Assembly: GCA_015501585.1 (NCBI GenBank)
Contig: JADNRY010000125.1
Coordinates: 116,097-180,096 of the forward strand
Origin: Rhodocollybia butyracea
Lineage: Eukaryota; Basidiomycota; Agaricomycetes; Agaricales; Omphalotaceae
DNA length: 64,000 bases
Direction of reading: 5' to 3'
The notes under the pieces were generated by a model. It was not told where the DNA came from and searched no databases. It saw only the letters and a list, made by a program, of their open reading frames with translations. How positions within the stretch are numbered: the first letter of the stretch is position 1; every line of letters begins with the position of its first letter. The position numbers and the translations under genes were made by a program. Shown one piece after another: positions 44,718 to 57,005 of the stretch.

Positions 44718-47700
44718 GAAGTACAGGCATGGGCAACCTTCACCTACGAAGAGGATACTCAACAAGATCTACAAATCCTTATGGAGCTTGAAGAGGTGGA
44801 AGAAGAATCGGAAAAAGCCTAGTCAGCCCAGGAAACCAAGGCTTGGAGCCGACTAATAACAACTCGGAAGCACTACTTGCAGTACGCGATGCCACAGAAG
44901 TAGTATATATCAACTCAAATTCCGAACAAGCTTTCATCATTAACACTTCATTATTCAACAAAAACAATACCAGTGTACCTACACTACTAGACTCAGGTGC
45001 ATGAAGATCCTTCATTGACCCGAAACTAGCAAATCAATACCCCAGGGCCATACAAAAGTTACGAATCCCTATACCTCTAACACTGTTTGATGGGAAATCT
45101 ACATCTTCAGGTAATATAATGCATAAAGTGGTTGCACCACTAATATTTGAAGATGGGAGGAGCTACTCATAAAACAACTACATCCTTCAGCACAGATAGT
45201 GTTAGGCATGCCATGGTTTAGGAAAGCGAACCCAATCATCGACTGGGAACATCTAACCCTGTCACTAGGAGGGAGCACTTTACTTGGGGCGGTCAGCACA
45301 AATAATCCAAGAGAAACTCGAGAAACAGAACATAGTCAAACAGAGAGCAATGAGATGATGGATATTGAATTTGTACGGGCAGATACATTTCACGCACTCA
45401 TGAAAGAGGGATGTGAGACATACATTGTGTATGCAAATCCTATTTCAACAGGTATACAATTACTTGGGACCACTAACAAACCAGAAATTTCTGGAGTACG
45501 CGTCAAGGATGACAACCACGACGCCATGAAACAACACGTACCATCAGAATACCATGATTTTGTAAAAGTCTTCTCCACCAATGAGGCTACACGATTGGCA
45601 GAACACCAAACTTATGATATCAAAATTGAAACCGAGAATAATGAGTTGCCAAGAATAGGACATTTGTACAATATGTCCGAAACAGAACTCAATCACTCAA
45701 AACCTATTTGGATGATATGTTGGAAAAAGGGTTTATTAGGGCCTCGAATTCAACTATAGGTGCTCCAGTACTGTTTGCTCGAAAGAAGGACAGAGGACTG
45801 AGACTGTGCATAGATGACCGAGCCTTGAACCGACTCACAAAAAAAGACCGATACCCACTACCCCTAATCGGCAACTTGGTAGATCAGTTAAGCAAAGCAA
45901 AAATATATTCGAAGATCGACCTCCGGGATGGATACTACAATATCAGAGTAGCACAGGGCATGAATGGAAAACCGCATTCAGGACATGATATGGGTCATTT
46001 GAGTATCTCGTAATGCCTTTTGGACTTACAAACGCACCTGCAGTATTCCAACATTTCATGAATGACTTGTTTCACGACATGGTTGATATCTCGGTAGTTG
46101 TCTACTTAGATGACATCTTGATATATTCTGACAACCTGGAACAGCATAAAGAACATGTCAAGAAGGTACTACAACAACTTCAAGAAAACAACCTACATGC
46201 CAAACCACAGAAATGCAATTTCCACACAGAATCAGTAGAATACCTAGGGGTAATCATAACACCCAAAGGAGTCTCCATGGACCCCAGTAAGGTCCAAGCA
46301 ATTCTAGACTGGCCTCGACCCAACACGGTCAAAGAGTTACAATCCTTCTTGGGATTTGCAAATTTCTACCATGACTTTATCGACAATTACTCTGGTATCG
46401 TAAAACCATTAACAAAACTTACAGGAAAAAATAGCTCATGGGAGTGGACAGAACAATGTGAGAATGTATTCACACTATTGAAAGAAGCATTCCGAGAAGC
46501 CCTGGTAAGAGGACACTTTGACTACAACTTACCGACAATTGTGGAATGCGATGCATCAGACTATGCCATCGCAGTCATAATATCACAAGTAAATACTACG
46601 ACATCAGGAAAAGCCGTTTTTGCCTAGGTGACCCCAGAGTGGCCTAAAGCAAACTAGGTGACCTATGAATCCTATGGCATCCTAGGAATTTGGGCTCGTC
46701 CCTTGCCAGTCAAGGCTCTTGAGGATTCCCTAGGCAAGCCTAGGTTTGCCCAGGTTTGCCCAGGTGCTCCTGGGGAACACCTGGGGAACACCTGGGCAAA
46801 CCTGGGCAAACCTAGGCTTGCCCTGGGTTTGCCTAGGATACCCTAGGGAATCCTCAAGAGCCTTGACTGGCAAGGGATGAGCCCAAATTCCTAGGATGCC
46901 ATAGGATTCATAGGTCACCTAGTTTGCTTTAGGCCACTCTGGGGTCACCTAGGCAAAAACGGCTTTTCCTGATGTAGGCTTGCCCTGGGTTTGCCTAGGA
47001 TACCCTAGGGAATCCTCAAGAGCCTTGAATGGCGAGGGATGAGCCCAAATTCCTAGGATGCCATAGGATTCATAGGTCACCTAGTTTGCTTTAGGCCACT
47101 CTGGGGTCACCTAGGCAAAAACAGCTTTTCCTGATGGACAGGGCAGCTCCACCCTATCGCCTTCTATGCAAGGTCCATGGGTCCAGCAGAATTAAACTAC
47201 GACATCTATGACAAAGAATTATTAGCCATAGTGGAAGCTTTCAAACATTGGAGAGCTTACCTGGAGGGTTCCAAGCACACGGTGCAAGTGTATTCAGACC
47301 ATAACAACTTGCCATTCTTCACCACCACCAAACAACTCAGTAGGAGGCAAGCAAGATGGTCTGAATTCTTGTCTGGCTTTGACTTCACAATAAATTATTG
47401 GCCAGGAAGGCTCGGATCCAAGCCGGATGTGCTAACTCGAAGACCAGATGTATATCCAAAGAAAGCAACACTTGAAGAAGCAAACAAGATGAATAAGAAA
47501 ATATTGATCCGACCTGAACAATTGCTGGCATCATTAATATTGAACAACGATCTGCATATTAGGAGGATTAAGAACGCACCGTGGGATGGATACCAGGAGG
47601 AAATTAAAAGACTAGTAGACAAAGGTGAAACAGCCTACAAGTTTACCATTGAAGGGAAACTACTGTTGAGAAGGGGAAGGTATACATACCTGACCACGAC

Positions 47701-49077
47701 AACCTGAGACTCCAAACAATCCAAAATTTCCATGACCACAAACTTATGGGACATCCGGGGATACGAAAGACACTACAAATGATCACCCAAGTATTCTTCT
47801 GGAAAGGGATTAGAAAATCAGTGGAACAATATGTTAGGAACAGTCATACTTGCCTCCGAGCAAAAACAATTAGAAAGAAACGATTTGGGTTATTGAAACC
47901 ATTACCAAGAGGAGAACGTCCATGGAGCTCAATATCTGTCGACCATATCACAGCCTTACCTGAATCAAATGGGTACGATGCAATTATGGTTGTGGTTTGT
48001 AGACTAACTAAACAAGCAGTATTTGTAGCGTGCAAGACAACAGACACCACTGCAACTCTAGCACAACAGTTTATAAAGAACGTGTTTAGCAAACACGGCC
48101 TACCTGTTGATATAGTCTCAGACCGAGGAACGACGTTCACCTCATCCTTTTGGCAATTGATATGCCAGACCTTAGAAATCAAATCAAATTTATCCACTGC
48201 TTATCACCCTGAAACTGACGGACAAACAGAAAGAATGAACCAAACTCTGGAACAGTATTTACAAATATTTGTCAACTATGACCAGAATAACTGGGAGGAA
48301 ATTCTACCAATGGCAGAATTTGTATACAACAATACTCCAAGTACAACGACCGGAGTGTCACCATTCTATGCAAACAAGGGGTATCACCCACGATTGACAA
48401 TCACGTTTGAGAAGATACCCAATAGTGCAGCTCAGCTAGCTGTCTCAAATTTGGCTGAGTTACATGGATACCTGAAAGGGGAAATCCAAACAGCAAATGA
48501 GAATGCTGAGAAATTTACTAACATGAAACAGGGAGAGACACCAAATTGGAAAGTAGGACAGAAAGTATGGTTGAGTACAGAGAACATACGTACCAAGAGA
48601 GCAATGAAGAAATTGGACTAGAAGCGATTAGGGCCCTTCAAGATAATCAAGAGGGTTGGAACCCATGCCTACAGGTTAAAACTTCCTGCAAACCTCAAAG
48701 GCATTCACAATGTCTTCCATGTGAACTTATTAAAATTGCACGGAGAAGACAACATTCCAGGACACAATCAAGATCCCCCACCGCCTGTAGAGATTAAGGG
48801 AGATGCAGTGTACAAAGTTGAACAGATTCTAGATTCCAAATGGATTGGAAAGAGTTTGAGATTCCTTGTGCGGTGGACGGGATACGGACCAGAAGAAGAC
48901 TCCTGGGAACCGCTATCAAACCTGGATGGCGCTGTTGAAGCTATATGTGAGTATCAAGCAAAGCATCCAAAGAACTTGCATGCCCCTGAACATGACTTGA
49001 TAAGGTTAGTCACGGGCAGAGCACAAACACAAACACAGAAGAATGAATTACAACTGAGGTACAACCTCAATGGATGA
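44718..49077 (+). pseudogene. Chromovirus Pol: protease, RT, RNase H, integrase, chromodomain
   Basis: The protease motif LLDSGA is followed directly by a stop at about 45002. RT pieces are at 45199-46627: [19 protein letters not shown], then the catalytic VVYLDDILIYS, with a frame change near 45960. RNase H is split by a foldback at 46602-47136 and resumes at 47139 ([11 protein letters not shown], then [17 protein letters not shown]). The integrase at 47746-48621 has HPGIRKTLQMI with a zinc-binding region in which the first Cys appears lost (RNSHTC), then the core (SVDHITALPES, DIVSDRGTTFTS, STAYHPETDGQTERMNQTL). The chromodomain at 48811-48960 reads VYKVEQILDSKWIGKSLRFL, then VRWTGYGPEEDSWEP. 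Multiple lesions make it inactive. Confidence 0.85.
46602..47136. mobile_element. Long-palindrome foldback inside RNase H, with an extra arm
   Basis: 46602-46974 is a near-perfect inverted repeat of about 370 bp, starting CATCAGGAAAAGC and ending GCTTTTCCTGATG. Its centre is built of AGGTTTGCCC and GGGGAACACCT words. A second copy of only the right arm follows (46975-47136). GA flanks the whole insert at 46600-46601 and 47137-47138; collapsing it restores the RNase H reading ([16 protein letters not shown]). A complete second copy is at 52570-52941. Confidence 0.85.
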
Positions 49078-49213
49078 CATTGAAAGGATCAACAATAATA
49101 AGAAAATACAATCAAATATAGCTACAAAAGAAAACAAATTAATGATATTAAAGGAGGAGTATAAGGAAAAGGGAATGCATAGAAAAGGGATGACATGGAT
49201 ATTGATTTTACAA

Positions 49214-50436
49214 CTAAGCAACAGACTTCTTTGTGGCCCGACAATGACGAGATGCGTGAGAACGGTGACGGGAATGAGGGTCCAACAAGCGACCATGAAG
49301 GGAGGAGCCAGGAGGAACCGGTGTGCCAGTATAAGCAGCCCTTGCAACTACCGGCTGGGAAGTACTAGCCATCGGAGCAGCAGCCAATGACAAGCCTGGT
49401 GATGAAGGGATAACCGAGTTAGAAGGAGTAAGAACCGGATGCTACAACAATTTAGTTAATAAGAGATAAGGAGAAACAAGAAAAACACATACCAAAGAAC
49501 GTGAGACCGAGATAGAGTTAGGATCCGTGATGAAAGTAGAAGAAGGTTGAAGCGCAGCTGCCAGAGCTGCAAGACTGGTGAAACAATTAATTAAAAACAC
49601 AAAGAGAAAGGGAAATGACGACGTACTCCGGACGGTATTGATGAACCAGCTCACTAACCGAAGGGATATGATCTGGAACCACATAATGATGGACAAGGCC
49701 CATATCCAATGGACCTTGTTGAAGGATAGAAGGACGAAGATGTTGGACCAAGTCAATGAGCAAGAGACCGGAAGAGGCTTCCGACGAAGGATGAGTGCCA
49801 GACCTGGAGTGTGTGTGGTGAATTTTGGTTAAAGCATTATTTAAAAGTGGGAGAACGGCGGAAAGGTCAGCCGAGACAAAAGCGTTAACAGTATTTGCGA
49901 GTCCACAAGCATCTGACTGGAGGTGATGAATTTCTATGAAAGAAATCTCCAATAAGCAGGAATCTTCAAATGACCAGTCAAAGATCACGCACCCAAATCC
50001 TTCTGACGATCAAATAGTTCTAATAAGGTGATGTTCAATTTCAGAGCCTTGATCTCTGGAGTCACAACTGTCAGTAAGAATTCACAAGAAATAAATCAGT
50101 AACATACCCTGTCTGAGGACTGAGACTGTTGAGGACGCCACAACACCAATTCTCGGCAGGTTACCGGTGTCTGAGGAAGTATGGTGGATGCTCTGAGATG
50201 AACGGGATATTCTGCCTGGCACGACGGGGGTAGATGAGTCACTAGAATAAGGAAAACAAGTTAAAAGGACTTTATAAGGATATGGAAGAGTCTAAAAAGA
50301 ATTCACGACACGTGGAGGTTTGGACCAAGAATGACTGCTTGGCCTTCACTTCGGCTATCTGGATTGCTCCGTTGAACTGCAGGCTGAGAGAGACGTGCTC
50401 AAGAATTGTTGGTACCATTGAGGGGCCATGAGACAT
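49214..50436 (-). CDS. Intron-containing antisense gene within the chromovirus
   Basis: Six exons on the minus strand: 50312-50436, 50108-50241, 49993-50067, 49627-49933, 49493-49574, 49214-49441. Introns are 70, 40, 59, 52 and 51 bp, all GT-AG, and every phase agrees, giving 316 aa from ATG to TAG with no lesion. The leader before the ATG is CT-rich, as in many basidiomycete promoters. Readable segments are MVPTILEHVSLSLQFNGAIQ, RISRSSQSIHHTSSDTGN, VTPEIKALKLNITLLELFD, LQSDACGLANTVNAFVSADL, SAVLPLLNNALTKIHHTHS and a basic C-terminal end (HSRHRSHASRHCRATKKS). Two helical blocks sit between Ser/Thr/Pro-rich linkers. I do not recognise the family. It lies convergent to pol, 137 bp beyond the chromodomain ORF, and its promoter side faces the 3' LTR. 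Confidence 0.7.
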
Positions 50437-50818
50437 AGAAAAGTATAGAGAAATACAAGAGAATAAGGTGTGAGATGCTGGAAGTAGAACTGAGAGAAAG
50501 AAGTAGTTGGATGAAGAGAGATGTCGAATGGAAACCCTTTTTAAGGTGGAATAACTGAATATTTCCAGATTCGAGAACAAAGAACATGTAGTCTGGCAAT
50601 GAGAAAGAAATTGCCTCAAAATTGGCCGCTACATTCTGCATGCGTCAACATCGTTGCAGGTGTCGAGCACAAAGGGAGAATTAAGCGCCAGTTAGCGCTA
50701 ATCAAACCGGACATTTATTCACGGAAAGGATTCCGGATAAACTGTAATATCACCTTGGAAATAGTAACTAATCCAATGAGACCATGCGGGAGGAGCCTGA
50801 ACCTCAAAGGGAGGGTAA

Positions 50819-51264
50819 TGTTATGACCCGCCACCTTTTTTTGGTCTCCATTGTACTAATGCTTAACAGGACACTATAGGATATACGAGCTTTCACAAGC
50901 TGGATTAGCAATACCGATGATGGCGGAAGTACCGTCAACCCATCAACCCATCAGCGAAATCCCCGAATCCCGTATTGTTCACAACGGAACCGTATATTCA
51001 AGTCTTTTTTGTACTTACGAGTCACAAGACACGAAACTGACTCCAGACTAGCTAGGAATGACTTAACATTCAAGTTATTGGTTCCGTAAATCTAATAAAC
51101 TGTACTAATATAATTATTCTACTATAAATACTGTAATTACTTTGCTGTAACTCCTTAGCTTGGATATTTTGGAATACAACCGTATTTTAAGCTCTAAAGC
51201 TACTTAACAAACACTTGCGCTCTATTTTCTTGCCTTGAGATACTAATTCTGAACTTATAACACT
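50819..51264 (+). repeat. 3' LTR of the chromovirus
   Basis: A purine tract (CAAAGGGAGGGTAA) at about 50803-50817 is followed by TGTTATGACC at 50819. A plausible end is TTATAACA near 51264, giving TG...CA ends with a short inverted repeat. The body is AT-rich at its 3' half. No second LTR was found in the window, so the end is set by the terminal motif only. Confidence 0.65.
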
Positions 51265-51413
51265 GCCAATAGCGATTACAATCCATCAGGATTTACATTT
51301 CCGATTGTGATTGAGACCGATCCAAATCAACTATCTCATCACGCACAACTCGAAACTACACTTACAACGTAGACATTTGTCTGCACAAGCAATCCCATTG
51401 AGTTACAACACAA

Positions 51414-51660
51414 CTACATATAAAATCTAAGACTACACTGAGTTTGGAACACGGCCATAACAGCTTGTCTACTGGACAATTTTTGTTGCGTTAGAAAGAA
51501 TTCTAATGCTTTGTGGTCAGTGACCACATGAATTCTATATCCAAGAAGTTTATCTTCCGATTTGAGAAGAGCTTCAAGGATAGCTAGAGTTTCTATTTCA
51601 AAAACTCTATAGTTATGCTGCGCTGCAGTAAACTTTCTGGACATGAAGCCGGCAGGCCTA
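51414..51660 (-). pseudogene. Ty3/gypsy RNase H fragment
   Basis: A minus-strand fragment reading SRKFTAAQHNYRVFEIETLA and then YRIHVVTDHKALEFFLTQQK matches the RNase H domain of Ty3 pol. It is short, has no neighbours of the same element, and differs from the RNase H of the chromovirus to the left, so it is a relic of a different element. Confidence 0.75.
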
Positions 51661-51704
51661 CAATGTTGCCCTCATCCTGGGTTCCTCATGCAAACACTGG
51701 TCAT

Positions 51705-52388
51705 GTAGATGCCAAACTTAGACAATGCTTCCAAATTGTAATTAGATCTTTATTGTATCTGATGCTAGGCACCTGACCCGACATTACTTATGCTGTTATA
51801 AAACTCTCACAGTATTTGGCAAATCCAAACCCAGACCACCTGGCCAAAGCACTTTACATTGTGTGCTACTTAATTGGGACTTCTACCTATGTACTTGTCT
51901 TTTATGGTAGATCTGACCATGGCTTTTTAGCCTATTGTGATTCTGACTGGGCGTCAGATCCAGATGATCAAAAATCCCACACTGGGATGATTATCAAACT
52001 TGCCACAGGTCCAATTTGCTGGACTTCTCACAAACAAAAAACAGTTGCTCTTTCATTGACTGAAGCTGAATATATGGCTTTGTCTGATTCATGTAGATAA
52101 CTTATGTGGCTCAAGTCTCTCTTTTCTGAGATCGGAATTACTATCGCTGTATTGCCCTTATGTGGTGATAATCAAGGATCAATCTTTCTGGGATCTAATC
52201 CTGTTCAAGAAAGAAGAACCAAGCATATTGATATACGATATCATTATATCAGAGAATGCATTGAATCAAAGGAAATAGAACTCTTTTATGTTCCTACTGA
52301 TGATAATGTCACAGATCTTCTCATGAAGAATCTTGCACTTGTCAAGTTTCAGAAATTCCATGACAATCTTGGAATTCTCTTTAGTTGA
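51705..52388 (+). pseudogene. Ty1/copia RT-RNase H fragment
   Basis: The plus-strand reading RSLLYLMLGT, stop, PDITYAVIKLSQYL, then GFLAYCDSDWASDPDDQKS, TVALSLTEAEYMALSDSCR, stop, and NPVQERRTKHIDIRYHYIRE is the copia RT C-terminus and RNase H. There are in-frame stops near 51774 and at 52098-52100. Upstream gag, protease and integrase are missing. It is followed by a polypurine tract (AAGGGGGAG) and the LTR. Confidence 0.85.
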
Positions 52389-52484
52389 TTCACTATAGAC
52401 TGTGGAATATGTCTGTAAACTATAATGCCATTTAAAGTCAATAAAAATTATACTTCTTAGCTACAATTCTTAGCAAGGGGGAGT

Positions 52485-53289
52485 GTTGAAACTAGATTAC
52501 CACTTATGAGTTGTATCTAATCAGTGATGTGAGTCAACCAGACGCACTTGCTATACAATCAATGAACTGCATCAGGAAAAGCTGTTTTTGCCTAGGTGAC
52601 CCCAGAGTGGCCTAAAGCAAACTAGGTGACCTATGAATCCTATGGCATCCTAGGAATTTGGGCTCGTCCCTTGCCAGTCAAGGCTCTTGAGGATTCCCTA
52701 GGCAAGCCTAGGTTTGCCCAGGTTTGCCCAGGTGCTCCTGGGGAACACCTGGGGAACACCTGGGAAAACCTGGGCAAACCTAGGCCTGCCCTGGGTTTGC
52801 CTAGGATACCCTAGGGAATCCTCAAGAGCCTTGACTGGCAAGGGATGAGCCCAAATTCCTAGGATGCCATAGGATTCATAGGTCACCTAGTTTGCTTTAG
52901 GCCACTCTGGGGTCACCTAGGCAAAAACAGCTTTTCCTGATCAGTGTTGATATATGCTATGTTGAAACTCACCCTCAAACACTAGACGCAGCCTCTATGC
53001 AGGTTTGTATAGATGTAGTCAATTATGCCATTCACTATTAGTCTTATGATACGTAGCTTGTATGCTGCCTTGCAGTACCTATGAACATTACCTATAGAAT
53101 TACCATACGGACTCCATCTTCTAGGGTACATTATGCACATGTATATGCACTATGTTTAGCAGTACGACTCAAGTAGACTCATACATTGTTATAGGGTTTA
53201 TTATATTCTGTAGTATAAATACTGTAGATATTTTCCTGTAACAATAACCAAGAATCCTACTACTTGTCTGGACACTTGCCCTGCTCTCA
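52485..53289 (+). repeat. Copia 3' LTR, interrupted by a foldback
   Basis: It starts TGTTGAAACTAG right after the purine tract and ends near TCTCAACA at 53289, so the ends are TGTTGA...TCAACA. A 371-bp foldback is inserted at 52570-52941. Without it the LTR would be about 430 bp. Confidence 0.7.
52570..52941. mobile_element. Long-palindrome foldback, second copy
   Basis: Almost identical to 46602-46974, with the same CATCAGGAAAAGC start and GCTTTTCCTGAT end. It is inserted in the copia LTR. The target duplication is unclear here. High similarity between the copies suggests recent movement. Confidence 0.85.
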
Positions 53290-53979
53290 ACAAGCACTCT
53301 TCTATCTCCTGTAACCTCCACACACTTCCAGGTGAGTATGGTGTCGACCTTGTGTTGGCTGACCGCTGTTTCTACACATGGGGGGTGTGATGCTATAGGC
53401 AGTTACCATAAAGATCTGCTATTACAGTAGCACAATAAAAGCGCTATATCTCAGGTGGACTTTGATTAGACTTCAATGTCATTGAGCTCTCGGGTACGTT
53501 TTCCGGTAGAACCGGTATTCATTATCTGCACATGCTTCCCGCTCTTATGCACACCCATCTCCCGCCCACTGTATTCAATATAGATGGCTGTAAGCTTGTC
53601 CGCTCAAAGAAACCTATCTGTATGCACTGTAAGTACTAGTAAATACTAGTACTTCCATATTGTAGTCCATGATAAACATGGTTGCAGAGGTTGCAGAGGG
53701 GGGACATTATGAAACCGATTGTCACAGAAGTCGTCTTCCTGGGTTAGCACTTGACATTTTCGCGAGCTCACTTTCGGGCACTGTCGTTGGTGTGTCAATG
53801 TTTGTGTGAATGAGCCTTGAAGTCTGTCGCTTTCGCCGTCACTGTGATCTGCTGCTTGCAGTCCAGGACTACACTTCTGGCCTCTGTCACAGTGTACACT
53901 CTGTTCCTTCACACCTGGGCTTTCATTCACTTGCTGTGCTTGTGTATATTGTATACTTTATCATATAATGAGAGGTTGA

Positions 53980-54740
53980 AGCATGTGAAGATACCGGAAA
54001 AGTTTTCCGGTGCTTCCGCTCACTGTTCCAAATGATGGACAGAGGGAGAAGATTATTTCTAATTGGGTGCGGATCTCACGGAAGCGCATGGGGAGGAAAA
54101 TTTGGTGCTCTTCAACCCAAGATTATATGCAAAATATGTGAAGTAGCCTGAGATATTCCTTCCTTATTAAAGAGATGTAGTCAAACTCATGCTCACTATC
54201 TAAAACAGTGAGCCCAAGAAAGAAAGACTTGTGGTACAGCTTTCATGCTTGAGCAATGGAGCCGTCTATTGTAGCTCTCTACTGTACATTAAATTTGGCC
54301 ATGTTGTAAGGGTCTAGCAATCTTGATACTGTATTACTTAGATTCATTCAAGTTCTTGTACTTATGTGCATCCTTAAGTGACTTATTTCCTGCTTGAGAC
54401 TGTTAAACTTATTCAATAGTTCTGATTTCGTCATAGTATGTCTAAATAGTGCATTTAAGTCTATCACTAGTATATCAAACTTATAGATGAAGTTGTTCCT
54501 TCTTGAGTGCACTGTTTTACATAGTAAGCATGAGTTTCACTGCATCCCTTTACAAAGGAGAGGGTATTTCGGGCTACTCCTGGGATGTTTGCATGTAGTT
54601 TTGGCTTTAAGGGGAGCGAATGCACCTCCCCATGAGCTTCCGGGAGATCCCCACCTGAACAGAAATTATTTTCTTCCTCTGTTCACTGTTTGGAACAGCG
54701 AGCGGAAGCACCGGCAAATGTTTCCGGTACATGCTTCCTT
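53980..54740. mobile_element. MITE with ~110-bp inverted repeats
   Basis: Left arm 53980-54095 and right arm about 54615-54740 are reverse complements with mismatches. Shared words are ACCGGAAA, CCGGTGCTTCCGCTC, CTGTTCCAAA, CGGAAGC and CATGGGGAGG. The interior has no gene. Confidence 0.7.
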
Positions 54741-54860
54741 CCACAGCTCTCTTCATCGTTCAGCACAACCACAAAGCAATATTTTGCCCTATAATTACAT
54801 AGAGGAGCTCCATAGCTGGTATACCTTTCAAACTACTCAATACTTACAATATGTGAGCGG

Positions 54861-55519
54861 TAGAGATGTCCACGAGTCCGGATCCAAGTATACTTGGATC
54901 CGGAGCGCAAGTACTTGTGGCCTAAAAGGCCTGACTCGTGGGAAACGGGTCACTGACTCGCAAGTATTATCTGCAAGTACTTGCGGGTCTCACAAGTACT
55001 TGTGGATCCGCACACTAATCAAGTAGTTACAGCTATATTCACAAGTATTTACCATTATTTACTTGCATACAGTGATTGTACAGTGTATAATGCTATTAAA
55101 AACCTGTACTTTACTTGTTACACTAATTTCATACTATGGTATGAAGTAAAAATGTACTGACAGTTAGGCTTTGGATTGTAGACAGCCTACGGCGATTGGG
55201 CGCTAAAATAAGCGCTCAGTCGCTGTGAGCTGTCTACAACCTCAAACATGTGTGGCAGTACTTGATAAGTACTATAATAAATATGATACTATTAATTACT
55301 GTAAGTTTTGATCACCAACAACAAATATATGAGTTCATATTGCTTGCTCAAGTCACACAAGTACTTGCAAGTCAACTGAAAATTGCAAATGTCTGACTTG
55401 TGACCCGCGCCTGACCCGTGGGAAACGGATCCTGGGATCCGCGAGTCACATACTTGCGGGTTTTCGCGCGGATCTTACCTGCGAGTACTTGTGAAGACTT
55501 GGACTCGTGGACATCTCTA
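54861..55519. mobile_element. hAT-type MITE, copy 2 (reverse orientation)
   Basis: A 659-bp copy of the element at 208-855, reversed. The ends are TAGAGATGTCCACGAGTCC and its complement. A perfect 8-bp target duplication GTGAGCGG is at 54853-54860 and 55520-55527. Confidence 0.92.
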
Positions 55520-55527
55520 GTGAGCGG

Positions 55528-56946
55528 TGCAATGTATAATCTACTATCGAAGTTGACCAGCATTTAAACAAAACATTTAAGTGAGAACATAGTAAACTAA
55601 TATTTGAACAAACTGTGTGATTTAAACCAGACCCTTTGAACAAAGACCGCGTCAAAAATCCTCACCATTTAAACTTATGTACACTAAGCTAAACCACAAC
55701 TTGGTGTACTTAGCTTATTATTTAAACACACGCCACACACAAAGCAGACTCACTGAAATTAAGATAACCTGATTAGACGGTCGATTGCTATCTTGTGGGA
55801 CAAAGCCTGGGACTCTCACTATTCACTCACTCCAAATCCTTCAGCCTCTGAATGTAGGTTAGATCTTAGTACAGGCTGCGAGTTTCAGGGACGATCAGGA
55901 GCTCAAAAAACTCACCAATTACACATACACTTGTGCAGAGTTGCACTCTATCTGTGGAAGTCGTCAAAATTTTCAAAATGAGGTGGCTAGCTTGCCCACA
56001 ACTGGCCGTGGCAAAGGGGTGGTGCTGTTGAAGGTGGTGAAAGTTGACAAGAGAAAAGCAAATAAGCAAAGGTAATAGAACTTTTCGAAGTCAGGTTACC
56101 AGCTCACAACTACACAATAAAAATCAAACAATGGCTTACAATGGCCCAAACCGTTCAAAAATTCAAATGTTTAAGTATTGTTTGATTCCATTGTTCAGCC
56201 TGATGCACGTGGCTAGTCCACTGCCATTAGTGAAGTCAGTTCTACTTTGTTTGCCTTTCTCTTGTTGACCACCACCATCAGCACCACTCACCAGGTACGG
56301 GCACCAGACTAGCTACCTCATCTCAATGCACGAAGTGAGTAGCAGTTATTACTTATACTTGCTCCGTGATCATTAACTGACAAAATAGTGTCTTGAAGGG
56401 CAAGTCACAAGCAAGTCATGACTAGAGGTCAGGAGGCAGAAGCAATTGGCGAGAGTTTTAGGTAAGTATGTGCGACTCGTGAACAGCGTTAGGATGTCAT
56501 ATTCAGGTGCCTTCAACTCTGAATTTGGCCAGAGTCCATGTTTGAATGAAGCATTGTATTTCAAAGTTCAAAACCGTTGTTTAATTCTGGTTTAAATCAT
56601 GGTGCAATTCATTCGGCTTTTGTTTAGATCCATTGCTTGAATCTTCCGATTAAAGTACTTGTTTAAATCTTTTACTTAAATCTCTTTGTTTAAATATTGA
56701 ATACTATTGAAGAACTGTAAGAACTGTACAATCAGTGTGGAGCAACGTAGTAGAGCAGAGCTGTGGGTTAAATACAGTCAGAGATGATTTAAACAAGTTT
56801 AAAATTACTTGGACATGACCGCCCATGATTAAAAAATATAGATCCGGATTCTTCCAAACAGTGGCTTGAGAGAGCTTGTTTGTATAATAATAACTTATGC
56901 ATATTGAAGAATAATGCAATGTTGATGCGACGACTTATCGTGTCAC
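55528..56946. other. AT-rich spacer with TTTAAA words
   Basis: No supported gene. 55560-55730 and 56560-56830 are both rich in GTTTAAA/TTTAAAC words in opposite sense and may be the subterminal parts of one more element, but exact ends could not be drawn. Confidence 0.35.
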
Positions 56947-57005
56947 AACTGTACATGCCCTTATGTACGAGGTCGTGTATATAAGTAGTAAGGGCATGTA
57001 CAGTT
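56947..57005. repeat. Hairpin with 17-bp perfect arms
   Basis: AACTGTACATGCCCTTA at 56947-56963 is the exact reverse complement of 56989-57005, with a 25-nt loop. Confidence 0.85.

Larger units (their letters stand above)
42603..51264 (+). mobile_element. Ty3/gypsy chromovirus, 5'-truncated, with 3' LTR
   Basis: Order: gag with a collagen-like repeat and a CCHC knuckle, protease, reverse transcriptase, RNase H, integrase, chromodomain, an antisense gene, polypurine tract, 3' LTR. The chromodomain after integrase defines a chromovirus. No 5' LTR or primer-binding site is present before the gag start; the minus-strand ORF at 42436-42561 lies there instead. Several stops and frameshifts in pol show that it is an old copy. 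Confidence 0.85.

Noticed and set aside
46658..46918. Matching 62-codon ORFs on both strands (also at 52626-52886)
   Set aside because: The element is a palindrome, so both strands read alike. No initiation context, introns or domain; not a gene.
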